Shown piece after piece: positions 37,823 through 50,172 of a stretch of DNA of 64,000 nt. The notes below the pieces were generated by a model, which was given only the letters and a program-made list of their open reading frames with translations, did not search any database and was not told the origin of the DNA. A program made the translations under genes and the position numbers. This stretch comes from Nipponacmea schrenckii (Eukaryota > Mollusca > Gastropoda > Lottiidae). The stretch is from positions 27,463,769-27,527,768 of the forward strand of contig JAUJPP010000007.1 in NCBI GenBank assembly GCA_030562195.1. Direction: 5' to 3'. The number at the start of each line of letters is the position of its first letter. Position 1 is the first letter of the stretch.

Positions 37823-38225
37823 GCGAAAGCGTTGAACGATGACAGCCTTTGGCCCCGCCCATCGAATACCCAAATAGTTATTCAATGGCCTATTTTCAAC
37901 GGGAAACAAAGAATATAATTTTTATCCAACTGAAAAATTTTGATTTTTTTTATCTAGTAGGCCTATGCATCACAGACATAGTACATGAGAAAAAAAGGCA
38001 TCTAAAACAAATGGTTCTAATGGAAATAAGCAAATGCGTTAAACGATGACAGCCTTTGGCCCCGCCCATCGAATACCAATATGTTTATTCAATGGGCTGT
38101 ATTCAATGGTCTACAAGAATATCACTTTTATCCAACTAAAAATTTGATTTTTTTTTTTTTGATATAGAATGCATCACAGACATAGTACATGAGAAAAAAA
38201 ACTCATCTAAAACAAATTTGGAATT
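37817..38225. repeat. Tandem duplication, two units of about 207 bp
   Basis: Both units contain ACGATGACAGCCTTTGGCCC, CGCCCATCGAATACC and ATCACAGACATAGTACATGA in the same order. The second starts near 38025. The copies differ by several substitutions and T-run lengths. Confidence 0.8.
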
Positions 38226-39826
38226 TTTATTTTCCATGTCAAGTATGGGATAAATATATATATATATTTTTAAACAACGTAAATAGTTTTGTATATTTCA
38301 ATTTCAAAGATACCATAAAAAGAAATAACATAAACGAAAAAAAAAAATAATTGCAAATGTTAACTTCCCTTTAGAGAAATGAAATTTGTTATAAAGATTG
38401 TTTTGCTTCAATTGTTTTATCCTGTTGAATTGCATGTCATTGCCCGTATTAATTAAGGTGCAGGAGAGTAGGATGTAAAACTTAATTCATTTCATTTCAA
38501 TTTCTAATAAATTTATTTATAATTAAAATGTTTTATTATAGATTCTGTGGAGAGACTTATTAATCTTTCATATGATAACACCCCCCCCCCCCTCGCCTTT
38601 CCTCACCATTTGTTTCGGAGACACGTGTATCTATCATCGTGCTGTTTTACATTGAGGTTTGGAAGAAGATTGTGGTGTGGTGGTCGGGAAACCAACCATT
38701 GGAAGCAATTACGTTACGTATAGATAGGTACGTCATGCTTTCCAGTCAGATGTATACAGGAACTTCCTGAAATGCCTACTATTAAATGTTTCTTTACTTT
38801 CCACAGTTCAAAAGAGTATGAGTTCTTTTCGGAAAGTTAAAAAACATTACGGGAGTATATGACTCAGGCCATGAATAGACCTACCCATGTTATGCCTGTC
38901 AAGCTAATGTATCGACTGATATAACAATGTCAATATAATCAGAGGATTACTAATTGGACTCGTACTTAACCCATCATTGAACTTCCTCCCTTGTTTATTT
39001 TATTCTATTTTACATTGTTTCAGTTTATAAACATGATCATTAATGATACATTACCCGCGGCTACAATACACCTACAACTATCAACATCACTCTCTATATA
39101 TCTCATGTTACTGTATATTGTACTCTCTGTTTGCTATGACGGGTATATCAATCCCATACAACAAACGGTCATTCCATCTAAAACTGATTTGTCAATATAA
39201 TCATTTCTTTTGGTTACAATAAACAGTACGAAAAACACAGTAAATATCGGTCAATAACTACAATACGATTAGATTGAGTTTAAAGAATCGACCTTCAAGT
39301 TGTAATCGCAACAAAACTAGTGGGTTAATGAATGAAAATACAAGGGTTACAAAACTATCTGGTGCACAACCCACAAAATACCCCTCTTTACCCACAGCAT
39401 GCCTATGGTTGAAGCCAGTTATCTCCCGTAATCGTTGTATGTACCATGGCCAAAATCAATGTTCGAAGGCCAGTCTCATAATGGTAAAAAAAGATCATAA
39501 CATTTGTATTTTGATAAATCTTTAAATTCGAATACATCTGTAGAGAACACTAAGTAGCCGACAAAGACATATTCTACATACACTGATATATACATTAGAC
39601 ATAATTATATAGAAAAATGTCCACACTGATGACAAGTTAATGATAGACAATTATTTTATCAGTTTATACAATAGGCTTTCTATCTTTCTGTTCTGTCTCT
39701 ATATGACCTTCATCATACTAATTATAGCCAGAGTGTTTTCTGCCGTTGAACGATATACACTTCTCTTCTCATAACTGGTTTCAAGCCCAGTTGATGATTC
39801 AAACTAGTCTAAAATCGTAGAAACAA
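38226..39826. other. Gene-free sequence
   Basis: Contains a short AT microsatellite near 38255 and the poly-C tract. No gene recognised. Confidence 0.4.
38581..38593. repeat. Poly-C tract
   Basis: Uninterrupted C run of about 13 bases in otherwise AT-rich sequence; a simple repeat prone to length error. Confidence 0.8.
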
Positions 39827-39834
39827 GCTATATT

Positions 39835-40076
39835 CATAGACGTACTGGAGGTTTTGAAACTGGGGGTGCGGGAGAGATTTGTGCCCGAATCTCGGACTCT
39901 GCCCGAATTCTACTGCCCGGTGATCAAATCCGAAACCTCCATGAATCCTAAAGACTATGTCGAGAATTTTGCCCGAATTTGATAGAGCCGAAAATTTTTT
40001 TTTAGGGGGGGGGGGGTCGGCCACCCTGCTCCCCCACCCTGCTCCCCCTCCCTGCTCCCCCTCCCGTACGCCTATG
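39835..40076. mobile_element. 242-bp MITE with 8-bp target duplication
   Basis: Ends are inverted: CATAGACGTACTGGAGG at left and, in reverse, CATAGGCGTACGGGAGG at right. The flanks GCTATATT (39827-39834) and CCTATATT (40077-40084) look like an 8-base target duplication with one mismatch, as produced by hAT-type transposases. Internal sequence includes three GCCCGAAT segments, a G run and a short C-rich tandem CCCTGCTCCCC. Confidence 0.65.
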
Positions 40077-40084
40077 CCTATATT

Positions 40085-43000
40085 CTTTATGCTGTAACCT
40101 ACGCTGTAAGAAGCAGGATGATGCAACGAAAGAATGACCTTGGTTTGCTTTCAAGAAAACAGAAGTTTGCTTGAGATCTAATCCCGTAGCCTCTTCTGTA
40201 ACAAGAAATGCATGCGATCAAGGTAACGGTTTTGAAAATAGAACATTGTTACTCGACAGAGAATCTCGAATTTAAACTACCGTACTCCAGTTTTTCTGTA
40301 AAACAGATAGTTAATTTCCTTGAAAATTTATTACGATGAGCATCTGTTAGCATTTTGTTTTATCCATAAGGAAAGGTTGCTTTTTTTTATAGAAAGTAGC
40401 TTCAGGGCCTAACATTGCACTCGTTTCAAGAAATTCTACTGCTCCAAAATGATATTTATAGTATATAATAAATGTTATACACAAAATGTTTAAAGGTACC
40501 CTCATACCTTAGCTATCACCAGTTGCGTATGGTTGCAAACACAAATGATTACTATACAACAGAGTTATGAGTTGCGTTCGGAATTTGTATGTTTTCATAC
40601 CCACTATCGATCGTTATGGTATGAAGACACCTTAACGCTTTGCAATCCTTGCGCTCATCAATCTACACTCGAAGTTTTTCGCCTTGACTTACGGTGACCT
40701 TATTCCCCAAACTATTCTAGAAAGATCCTGATCAAATAGACATCATTATTATTAAATTATAATCAAATTCGTACCTCGAATAATAACCTATTTCTTGCTG
40801 TTTGTTTAGTGAATTAGATTATCATTAGGTTCTATTATTAGACTAGGGATAAGAAATTCACGATGTAAACAAATACTGGATGATTTCTGTGTAAATAAAA
40901 TAGCGGAAACACGGAGATAAATGGTACCCATTATTGATATTTGCCGGAGGATTTATCAGCCCCTCGATATTTCATTACAAAGTTTACTGACTAAAAGGTT
41001 TTGTTATAATTGGACATCGGGGTTCTATATTAATGTTAATATATCCACATGGGAAGTATTACGACGATTCGTGGCATATCGCTAGAACATGGTAGCCAAG
41101 ATAAGCTTACACTTGACGAATAAGATGTTATTTGGTACCCATGTCCATAAGATCACTTTTTGAGATTACAATATACAATTCCACCATTATTGCCTTGATT
41201 CATATTCAGGCCATAGAGCTACATATAGGAACCCAATATGTAATCGTCCTCATTACAAAAAGTATATTATATACTTGAACTGTACAGGCCAAACCCTTTG
41301 CGGCGATTGAGATTGAGTTCTATGAACACAGCACTTTGTTGGATGGCATGAAATTTCATATTATGCTTGTCAATTTTGTTAAAATATGTAAAAACCCGAA
41401 TCCTCCCTAAATTTTTATTTTTTTAATTTTTTTTATTTTTTTTATCATTCGTTCCAAAGCTTTTTCTCTCAGTATTCAGTATGTTGGTAGTCAAGGCGCT
41501 AGATTGAATTTTCTCAAACCCCCCTTTTGACAGCTGTATATCACAAACATTTTGATAATATAAAATATTTTTGGTGATGCTGGAGCTATAGTTAAATTAA
41601 TGTTAAAGTCCTCCTCTTCTCCCATTCTTCTCCCATCAAATTTTTCAAAAAATGGTAATTGGTTGTTACCATAGAACAGGAGTCCAAGTCATCATAACAA
41701 CGCACTCGGATAAATAGGCTACTCAACTCCATAGAAGTGTGTGTCCTGATATATAAAGGTTACAATAATCGAATTAGAATTATATTAAGCCAGAGAGGAA
41801 AAGTAAATTGAGCAGACTTTGTCTGAAGATTCCCGCCTATTAATCTTACTTCGAAAGGTTTTTGGCTTTAAGCCGAGACGACATCTGACAATTTGTTATT
41901 GTCCGTGTCCCTTGGTGACAGAATCGCTTCCAAGTTCAGACAAATGTAACATTATATTTGTTAGATATAGATTGACAGCCATTCGGACATACGCCATAGA
42001 TTTAGAGGAACGAACCGGTGATTACACGGAAAGGTTTGTCCTTTAGGATTAATCCTATGATATGACCTAAAGCTTAAATAAGTATTACCTGTTTGTTCAC
42101 ATGGTAGGGGTGAACTTATAAATCCTTATGACAATTCACCTCTTTAGGCGTAGGTGTCGTGTATGGAATGGCTTATAAATTATATCATCTGTGCAGCGAA
42201 TGGGCTGCCTCTTTATTGTGCAGCTCTTGAAAATGAAATAGTTACTGGAGATTTAATTAGTAAGTTATCGCTCAGCGGAATTATTATGGAAATAACATAA
42301 ATACAAATTATTTTAGTGTTCCAGTCATCTATTATTGACCAATTACTAAATTCAATTTTAAATTCGTCGCTCCAATCAGTTAACTGTATTTCGTGAATAC
42401 GGCCCCAGAGCGCTTACATTGGGAAGTACAATCAGAGAGTGCAAAAGTTGTCCGCAAGATTAACATGTCATTAACAAATCCAAGCTAAATATGCTACATA
42501 AACTGTAGGTACTTTTATGCTTATATGGTTTCCGAGAGCGTTTGTTGTCATGATAATCCAGTTTTTGTACGACTCTGCGTTTTCTCCGCCAATTTTAAAG
42601 CATTCCTTATGACCTCACTCTACGGGCTCTCTTCAATTCAATCTTCAATGGTATATTTTAATTAAGAACATTAAAAGGAAACCGTTAAAATTGATAACCC
42701 TATCATATCAACCGGATGCTAACTTCATAAGTATCAGGACTTCTATAAAGCTTCCAATGATACTATATAATTTGTCAATTAATGCTATACAGTCCCTTAA
42801 TGGACTATAATGATACACAGTCATGTACAGTATCATCTTTATATACAGTATAATGTATACCTAGTTTCATAGATAGTTTCAGCTCCAACACATGCTCAAT
42901 GACTATTTGGATATTGTTTGTCTCTGGGTTTGTATATATCCAATAAAAATACAAATTGTCATTGTTTGTATACTCGAAAACCTGAAATGGAATTTGGATG

Positions 43001-43395
43001 AATGAATTTAACCCTCCTTTGTGAGGTGTTATTATTAGTAACTTTCTGGTGAGTATTCAATTTTCAGTTTAGAAACATACAGCACCAGTGTGTTAATCTG
43101 ACAGCATGGCTGCATTCTTTGATAATATATATATTGAAATAAACAAAAGTATAACAATTTGTATAGTATTCTATAATGCCTTTTTGACAATTTGGGCACA
43201 AGATAGCTACATATATCTTTAGGTCTTTTGGGCAGCTAATAACACACACGCAAACCGTTTATTAATATTTTTCGTTGCCATATTATTCAGAAAATCACGA
43301 AAATTATGAAAACCATTAATCTCATGAACACTGTCACGTGATTTCCAGAAAAAAAGCCTTTCAATGCCTTTGTGCAGAACGTCAGTAAACATAGG
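40085..43395. other. Gene-free sequence
   Basis: Contains one copy of the short GTTGCGTATGGTTGC repeat (40525-40600) and a T/A-rich tract near 41405-41445. No gene recognised. Confidence 0.4.
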
Positions 43396-43798
43396 TTTTG
43401 AAATCCTGTCTCCCTTCCTTTGGGGGTTTTTGCGTGCCCATAATAAACTAAGTTTTGGTCTAGATTTGAAATTTGATGTGTGAAATTGCATTTTCTTTCA
43501 GAATTTCTGAGATAATGAGAAATTTAATTGGTGGAAGGTTATTTCTAGAAAATAGTGCTTTTGGTCAGTGACAGTCAAGCGGTTGTTGATTAAATGTACT
43601 GGTTTACAATACAATTTGACAAGTTCAAAATTTTCATGGTTATACTATATTGAAATTTGTACAGAAACCAAGTATTGGCAAGGCTTTCATATGCCATATT
43701 GGAAAGTTTTCAACGAGATTTCTGGAAAAAGTTATAGGAGGGTGAATTTTGTAATTTAACATGGAAACAGATAGCAAATGAATTGGTGGACTGGGTCC
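43396..43798. repeat. Dispersed repeat R1, copy 2
   Basis: Second copy of the repeat at 1072-1474, same orientation, roughly 85-90 percent alike by eye. Similarity stops abruptly at both ends (upstream of GAAATCCT and after GACTGGGTCCAT), as for an interspersed element of unknown class. Confidence 0.8.
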
Positions 43799-46727
43799 AT
43801 TAGGTTCACAAAATATTGCGGCATGCACTGAATAACAGTGTACTTTGAATTAGAAAGGGACTACTGACTTTAAGGAAGACACTAATTAGGACGAATTATT
43901 TAAGTCTACAATTTTCAAATTGCCCGGACGAGTTGTTGAAGATATTTGCATGAATAGTTGTAGGCTTCACGCTGTATATGGTAAAGCTGGAAAAAGGACT
44001 GCTTTGCACTTGAACAGAGGAAATCATTTCTAAAGAATTATCTCACACCACCTGTCACAGAAAACAGCAAACAAACTAACAGGCGAACATACTTTTTTTT
44101 TTATACAGAGAGATGTAGATTGATTGGATGAAGGGAGGTAATACAATTTTCTTAATTTAATTTGTATATTCAATCGTCAGCCTGCAAATAATTATTTGAA
44201 TTAATTCAATCTCTTGTGAATCTCATTGAAAGCATAGGTCCCTCTTATGATGCAATCAAATAAAATGGAGTTTACTGTTTTACGAGAGTCGCCATCAAAT
44301 GTCCTCAGGCATTTGCACAAGCGTATTCTTTTTGGATTAACAACTATGGAGGGATCTTTTACTCACATAGCACAGAAATAAATGGCGTTATACGTCCATC
44401 TTTGTGCATATAATATACGGGGCCTGTTTTTTTCAACCTACTCTAAGTTTGTATCTCAATGGACTGGGTGCCTCTTATAGCACATTGTTGATAAGCGGTG
44501 AGAGTTACCAGGCAATGGGATTGGCTTCATATTCAAAGTGCTATATTTCGATTTATATGATGATTAAGAAAACTGTGGTGAGCAGAATATCAGATCAAAT
44601 AATGGTTTTTTCAGGTAAGGTGCTTTCAATTGTGTTTTCTTCCATACATGTCAATTTACTCATACCAATTCAAACCATTGGATTGCTCGTTTGCTCGTTG
44701 CGTAAGGTTGCGAATAAGAATAGGTTTGAAGATTCGAATGCAACTTCCATATAACTGAGTTGTGGCTTGCGTTCGGAATTTATGACCGTAACCATGTACA
44801 ACTTGGAATCGCTAGATTTTGAGGACATTTTTACATTGCAACACAAGATCCTTATATCTGACCATTGGTACAAAAGAGGACATTGTTTTAAGTTTCAAAT
44901 GATTTATGAAAAATTCGCGATAAAATTAGGTTATTTATCGATTTTTAAACGATAAAGAGATGACGATCCTGTTTTTTACTGTTTATTTTTATATACAAAA
45001 TGCTTATTTGTCTCTTTTATTCCAATAAATTTAAATGATCATGGTAATTTGTGTGTGTTATTAGCATGATTAATGTGTACATCTGTTACACAATTAAAAC
45101 TTGTTATACCCATGTTTTAATACAATACAATCATTCATAATCATTATAGCATCGCGATGGCTTCCAAAATGACATATTTCCTCTTGCCATCAGATTCGGA
45201 TTCCGATGTAAGTAGAACAATTATTATTCTTATCAAACTGGAAAACTGACGGTTATCATTTTCTATTAGTATTCTCTTTAAGAATCAGGATCTAATCAGA
45301 ATTGATTATGGATCTCACTGAACGTTTTTCAAGTCAGCAGTTTCGACCTGCACTATTTGGAAAAGGAGTTGAAAATGATAAATGCGTATGTATATCACAT
45401 CTATATCGGCAATGAACCTAAGACCTTCCGGTAAGAGAGTCACAACACTCAACCCCATGTTTCCTCTTTATAGTCCTTTTTGACAGTCGACACTCTGCTC
45501 TTTGGCACATAAAACATCTTTCGTTCTCGTCAACTGGATACCATAGAATAACAACTGTGACCGACTTAAGTTCGGCAAGGACAAGGCAGAGGTTTCATCA
45601 GAGGATGACTCTATGGCGAAGTTGGCCTTCACTAAACTTTCTACGATATATAAGTTTATATAAAGTTAATATTTGTAAGATGTTTTAGGCTATCCCATGT
45701 GAATGGTTTATCAATAAAAAAATATCAGTTAAATATTCCAGTATATCAACACTGGGAGAGTATATTGTACTGTTCAACATGCTGTATTAACAACGGCGAG
45801 AGTATTATTACTTCATAATCAAATTATGCAAATTATTGCGGTGAGTTTAATTGCCAAGATCATAAAAAGATTCCTGGAAGCAAAACAAATTATACACATA
45901 ATAACTCAATCATTTTACGGTTGAATATAAGACGAGGGGTAATAGAAACTGACAGGAAGATGATCATATTTATTTGTATAATTATTGTTCTGTTATAACA
46001 TTGGTTAGTCCATGGTAAAGTAATGACTCTTCGTGGTAATATTGTGATTTAGGTTCTAAGGTGAAAAAAAAACCCCAAAAAACGAAAAATTTGCTCGATT
46101 ATACAGAATGCACGATATAATTACAAGTACCGCTTACAAACAAACTTATTTGTTGTCCCTAGTTCCTGGTGTCTTGAAACTAAATTTAAAAAGGTTACGT
46201 ATCCATGGAACGGCATGAGGTATGGTGCATTACATAAACCATGCTGAGACAAAATAGCCTAATGACCATCTAACAATAGTAGGCATCATTTTGTGTCCTA
46301 TCCAAAGAGCAGGTTTGCGGGTTTTTCAGACTTATATTCCCACATTTTTTTTATTGACTAGTCATATATATATCAACTTTTGCACCCATTAGTGCAATTG
46401 TTCCTTTCCCAATAACATATTCCAGTCGATGGAGACCGCTTGGAAGGTTCTAGACAAGATGTGCTTTCGACCTTGAGAACACTTCACTGAAAATTAAGTT
46501 CAGTAATTCTTTTATAAATTAGTGTCTGACGGCAGGTGCTTTGTTTTGTATGACAACGGTTTTGTTCACGATACAATACGTCTTTTTGATTAAAAACGAT
46601 ACAATATCTAAATTCTACTAGAGTAAAAATATGTTTGAATCTCGTGATAAGTAAGGAAAGCATTTTGAAATGACTTCTCCGACAAGTTGGAGCTAAACTG
46701 TTCTCCTGAGTGATTAATTATGTTAGC
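43799..46727. other. Gene-free sequence apart from an old SINE
   Basis: Besides the SINE relic at 44255-44475 and a short dispersed repeat at 44697-44790, nothing recognised. The 116-codon frame at 44404 overlaps both repeats and is not credible as a gene. Confidence 0.4.
44255..44475 (-). mobile_element. Diverged SINE family S2 copy
   Basis: AATGGAGTTT, GGAGGGATCTTTTACTCAC and ACGGGGCCTGTTTTTTTC align in order with the minus-strand SINE at 63240-63565. The tRNA-like head is gone. Old copy. Confidence 0.45.
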
Positions 46728-46852
46728 TTTATAACAGGAATCGTCTTAAGAGACAAAAACCACGGAATAAGAACAATAATGAATATCTTGACACAGAAGA
46801 AACAAATGGAATACAGCTGTCGCAGTGAACAGAGAAAAATAAAGAATTGATC
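46728..46852. repeat. 125-bp exact repeat, copy 1
   Basis: Identical to 49030-49154. Starts TTTATAACAGGAATCG, which looks like the end of an intron (ATAACAG|G), then an open frame to the stop after GIQLSQ, then AATAAA 20 bases later. It directly abuts the LINE fragment at 46853. Confidence 0.9.
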
Positions 46853-47108
46853 CGATAGGCTTGGAAAATAGACAGTACAGTTTCGGGCCCAGCACAGATC
46901 CCGGGGGAACACCAAAAGTTAAATGACTTTTATCGGATCTCGAAGTTCCAATGACGAAACTCTGGGATCTTCCAGTGAGATAAGATTCGAACCATTGAAG
47001 GGCATTGCGCTCGATACCGTAAGAATATGATAGCCGTTTGAAAAAAATATCATGGTCAATCACATCAAATGCAGCCGATAAATCCAAAAGTACAAGTACT
47101 ACAGGTGA
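46853..47108 (-). pseudogene. LINE reverse-transcriptase fragment (CR1/L2-like superfamily), part 1
   Basis: Minus-strand translation gives LVLLDLSAAFDVIDHD, then ALQWFESYLTGRSQ and FGVPPGSVLGP, the fingers/palm motifs A and B of a non-LTR retrotransposon reverse transcriptase. The catalytic Asp of motif A is present. The fragment is cut at the 125-bp repeat on one side and at the minisatellite on the other. Bases 46853-46999 match 51274-51420. Confidence 0.85.
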
Positions 47109-48290
47109 TTGTTTATTCTAGACTATAAACACATGTTTTTCTAGTCTGCAGACACATACTGTTCAAGTTAACAGGTATACACAGTGCTAGTCTATAGACA
47201 CACACTGTTCTAGTCTATAGACATATACTATTCTAATCTACAGACATATTCTGTTCTAATCTTCAGAGACATACTGTTCAAATTTACAGAGACATACTGT
47301 TCTAATCTACAGAGATATACTATTCTAATGTATATTGATCTAGCCACAGAAACACACTGTTTCAGTCTACAGACAGATACTTTTCTTCCTAATGCAATAA
47401 TTTCCGTTTCACAGAATAAGAAACAAAGTGTTCTAATCTACGACCACAATGTTCTAATCTGTAGGCAAACGTTTTCTAGTCTACATACACCCACTGTTCC
47501 ATTCTAAATACATATACTGTTCTAGTCTATAAACACATACTGTTCTAGTCTGCAGATACATACTGTTCTAGTTTACAGGTACACACAGTTCTAGTCTATA
47601 GACACACACTGTTCTAGTCTATAGACATATACTGTTCTAATCTACAGACATATACTGTTCTAATCTTCAGAGACATACTGTTCAAATTTACAAAGACATA
47701 CTATTCTAGTCTATATTGATCTAGCCACAGAAACACACTGTTTCAGTCTACAGACAGATACTGTTCTTCCTAATGCAATAATTTCCGTTTCACAAAATAA
47801 GAAACAAAGTGTTCTAATCTACGACCACAATGTTCTAATCTATAGGCAAACGTTTTCTAGTCTACATACACTCACTGTTCCATTCTACAGACACATACTG
47901 TTCTAGTCTGCAGGCCCCCACTGTACTTATCTACAGACACGGACTGTTCTAGTCTACAGGCACACTCTGTTCTAGTCTACAGGCACATTGTTCTAGTCTG
48001 CAGACAAATATTGTTCTAGTCTGCAGGCACCTACTGTTCTAATCTATAGACACACTGTTCTATTCTACAGAAACACACTGTACTTATCTAGAGACACAGA
48101 CTGTTCTATTCACAGGCAGCCACTGTTCTAGTCTACAGACACATACTTTTCTATTCTATAGAAACACACTGTACTTATCTAGACACGGACTGTTCTATTC
48201 ACAGGGACTCACTGTTTCATTCTACAGACACATACTGTTCTAGTCTGCAGGCCCCCACTGTACTTATCTACAGACACGGACTGTTCTAGT
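47109..48290. repeat. 23-bp minisatellite array A
   Basis: Tandem units of CTGTTCTAGTCTACAGACAC plus three bases, roughly 50 units. Higher-order structure is visible: a block with GATCTAGCCACAG, TAATGCAATAATTTCCG and GGCAAACGTTTTCTAG recurs at 47337 and 47718 (offset 381) and again in array C. Confidence 0.9.
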
Positions 48291-49028
48291 CTTAGTTTTA
48301 GACCTACTTTTCTTAGAATCATTAATTTTACTATCATTATTAGGTAACGGTAAACTATTACTTTGTAAAAGTAAATTCCTATGTAATACCCTAGTACGAC
48401 CTTTTCCATTTTCCTGTCTTACTTCATAAACTGGTGAATCCTTTAATCTATGTACAACAACAAATATTTCTGACTCCCAATGAGATCTTAACTTTCCTGG
48501 TCCACCCTTCTCAAGTAAATTCCTGACCAATACCCTATCACCTATTTCTAAAACAGAACTAACTCTCTTATCAAAAATTTCTTTTACCCTTCTCAGCAGA
48601 CTTCTGTTGGTTCCTTGAAGCAATATCATAAGCCTCTTGCATCTGAGATTTCCAGTTATCAACAAACTGTCTGTAAGAAACATTATTCTGGTCTGGTAGT
48701 TGATCATTAAACATTAAATCTATGGGTATTCTAGGATGTCTACCGAAAACTAAAAAAAATGGTGAATAACCAGTAGAATCATTGGTACAACAATTATATG
48801 CATGAACTAACTTATCAAGATGTGTTTTCCAATTACCCTTTTGGTCTCTTGGAAAGGTTTTAAGCATTCCAAGAAGTGTTCTGTTAAATCTTTCAGAAGT
48901 ACCATTACCCATTGGATGATAAGGTGTGGTTCTTGAATGTGAAACTCCACTTAATTTCTGTAATTGATGAAAGATCTGGTTTTCAAATTCTTTGCCTTGA
49001 TCGTGGTGTAAACGTTGAGGGAATCCAA
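48291..49028 (-). pseudogene. Ty3/gypsy-type integrase fragment (frameshifted)
   Basis: Minus strand. Integrase core end: HHDQGKEFEN with one catalytic Asp, TPYHPMGNGTSERFNRTL with the catalytic Glu, then the LVHAYNCCTNDSTGYSPF and FGRHPRIPIDL signatures. After a one-base frameshift at a T run near 48580 the C-terminal GPY/F-like domain follows (GDRVLVRN, HWESEIFVVV, RVLHRNLL). The first catalytic Asp and everything upstream (protease, RT, RNase H) are missing because the fragment ends at the 125-bp repeat. The 3' end runs into minisatellite. No LTR was found. Confidence 0.9.
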
Positions 49029-49029
49029 A

Positions 49030-49154
49030 TTTATAACAGGAATCGTCTTAAGAGACAAAAACCACGGAATAAGAACAATAATGAATATCTTGACACAGAA
49101 GAAACAAATGGAATACAGCTGTCGCAGTGAACAGAGAAAAATAAAGAATTGATC
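49030..49154. repeat. 125-bp exact repeat, copy 2
   Basis: Second copy of the segment at 46728-46852, same orientation. It abuts the broken end of the gypsy integrase fragment at 49029. On the + strand both copies read ...LKRQKPRNKNNNEYLD... to a stop, followed by AATAAA. Confidence 0.9.
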
Positions 49155-49867
49155 AGAAATAGAGTTGGTAACCACTTAGAAATTTTAAACACCACACGCA
49201 CTAGCGACACATGTTGTGCAAAGTCTCATACTAAAGTTATAGGCTAATACCTCTTATGGAAATATTAAACATTTATAATTGTATTTATATGTAAACGTAT
49301 TCTATTGACTGGTTTAATGGTAAACTTCAGTGGTTGAATAGGTTATTCAGGAAATATGGTGACGTTTGAACTATAAGGTATATTCGATTGGACAAGCCAC
49401 GGTGAGTAGATTGAAATTTATTGACTTTTTTGAGTGAAAAAAAGGGATGAAGTCTATAAAACGTAAATTAGAATATTTTCCATTAGAGGATGTTTCATTG
49501 CAGGTATTATTAGTTTACTTCAATTTCAGTATATTGATTCAAATGTTTGAATTGTTGTGCATATGATTTGATTGTTAGAAACGAACTAAACGGTTTTTAA
49601 ACTGTTGAAAATAGATGATTACATTATTGTTCGCTTGTAACAATCAATGTCGTTTAGTATTTGTAACAGGGTAAAAGGAACAACAATTTTCAGCAATAAA
49701 AGTCAAGATTTTTTGAATCAAATGTTTGATAAACGATTTTTTTTTTAATTTTTTTTTATCAAATTTAAAGTGAAGTGAAGTTATATTTTACATTTGACTG
49801 TATTTACACTAAGTTTTAAGCTAGTACTTTATAAGTATTAGATGCAAAGAATGCCACTTTATATAGA
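49155..49867. other. Unique spacer between mosaic blocks
   Basis: About 700 AT-rich bases between the 125-bp repeat and minisatellite array B. Nothing recognised. Confidence 0.4.
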
Positions 49868-50172
49868 AGAAACAATGTGTTCTAATCTACAACACGTTCT
49901 AACCAGTACACAAAAGATTTCTGCGGACATAATATATATTATACTGATCTAATCTACATATACAGACTGTTCTAGTCGACAAAGACATATACTCTTATCT
50001 ACATATACTGTGTGTTCATGTCTACAGACACACACACTCTTCCTGTCTATGACAAACACTGATCTAATCTACAGACACAAACTGTTTTAGTCTACAGACA
50101 CAAACTGTTTTAGTCTACAGACACAGACTGTTTTAGTCTACAGGCACACACTGTTCTAATCTATAGACACAC
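49868..50172. repeat. 23-bp minisatellite array B
   Basis: Diverged units of the same repeat (TGTTTTAGTCTACAGACACA repeated several times near 50080-50140). It ends at the 3' tail of the LINE. Confidence 0.8.

Noticed and set aside
44404..44754. 116-codon plus frame, hydrophobic
   Set aside because: Overlaps a SINE relic and a dispersed repeat; hydrophobicity follows from T-rich sequence.
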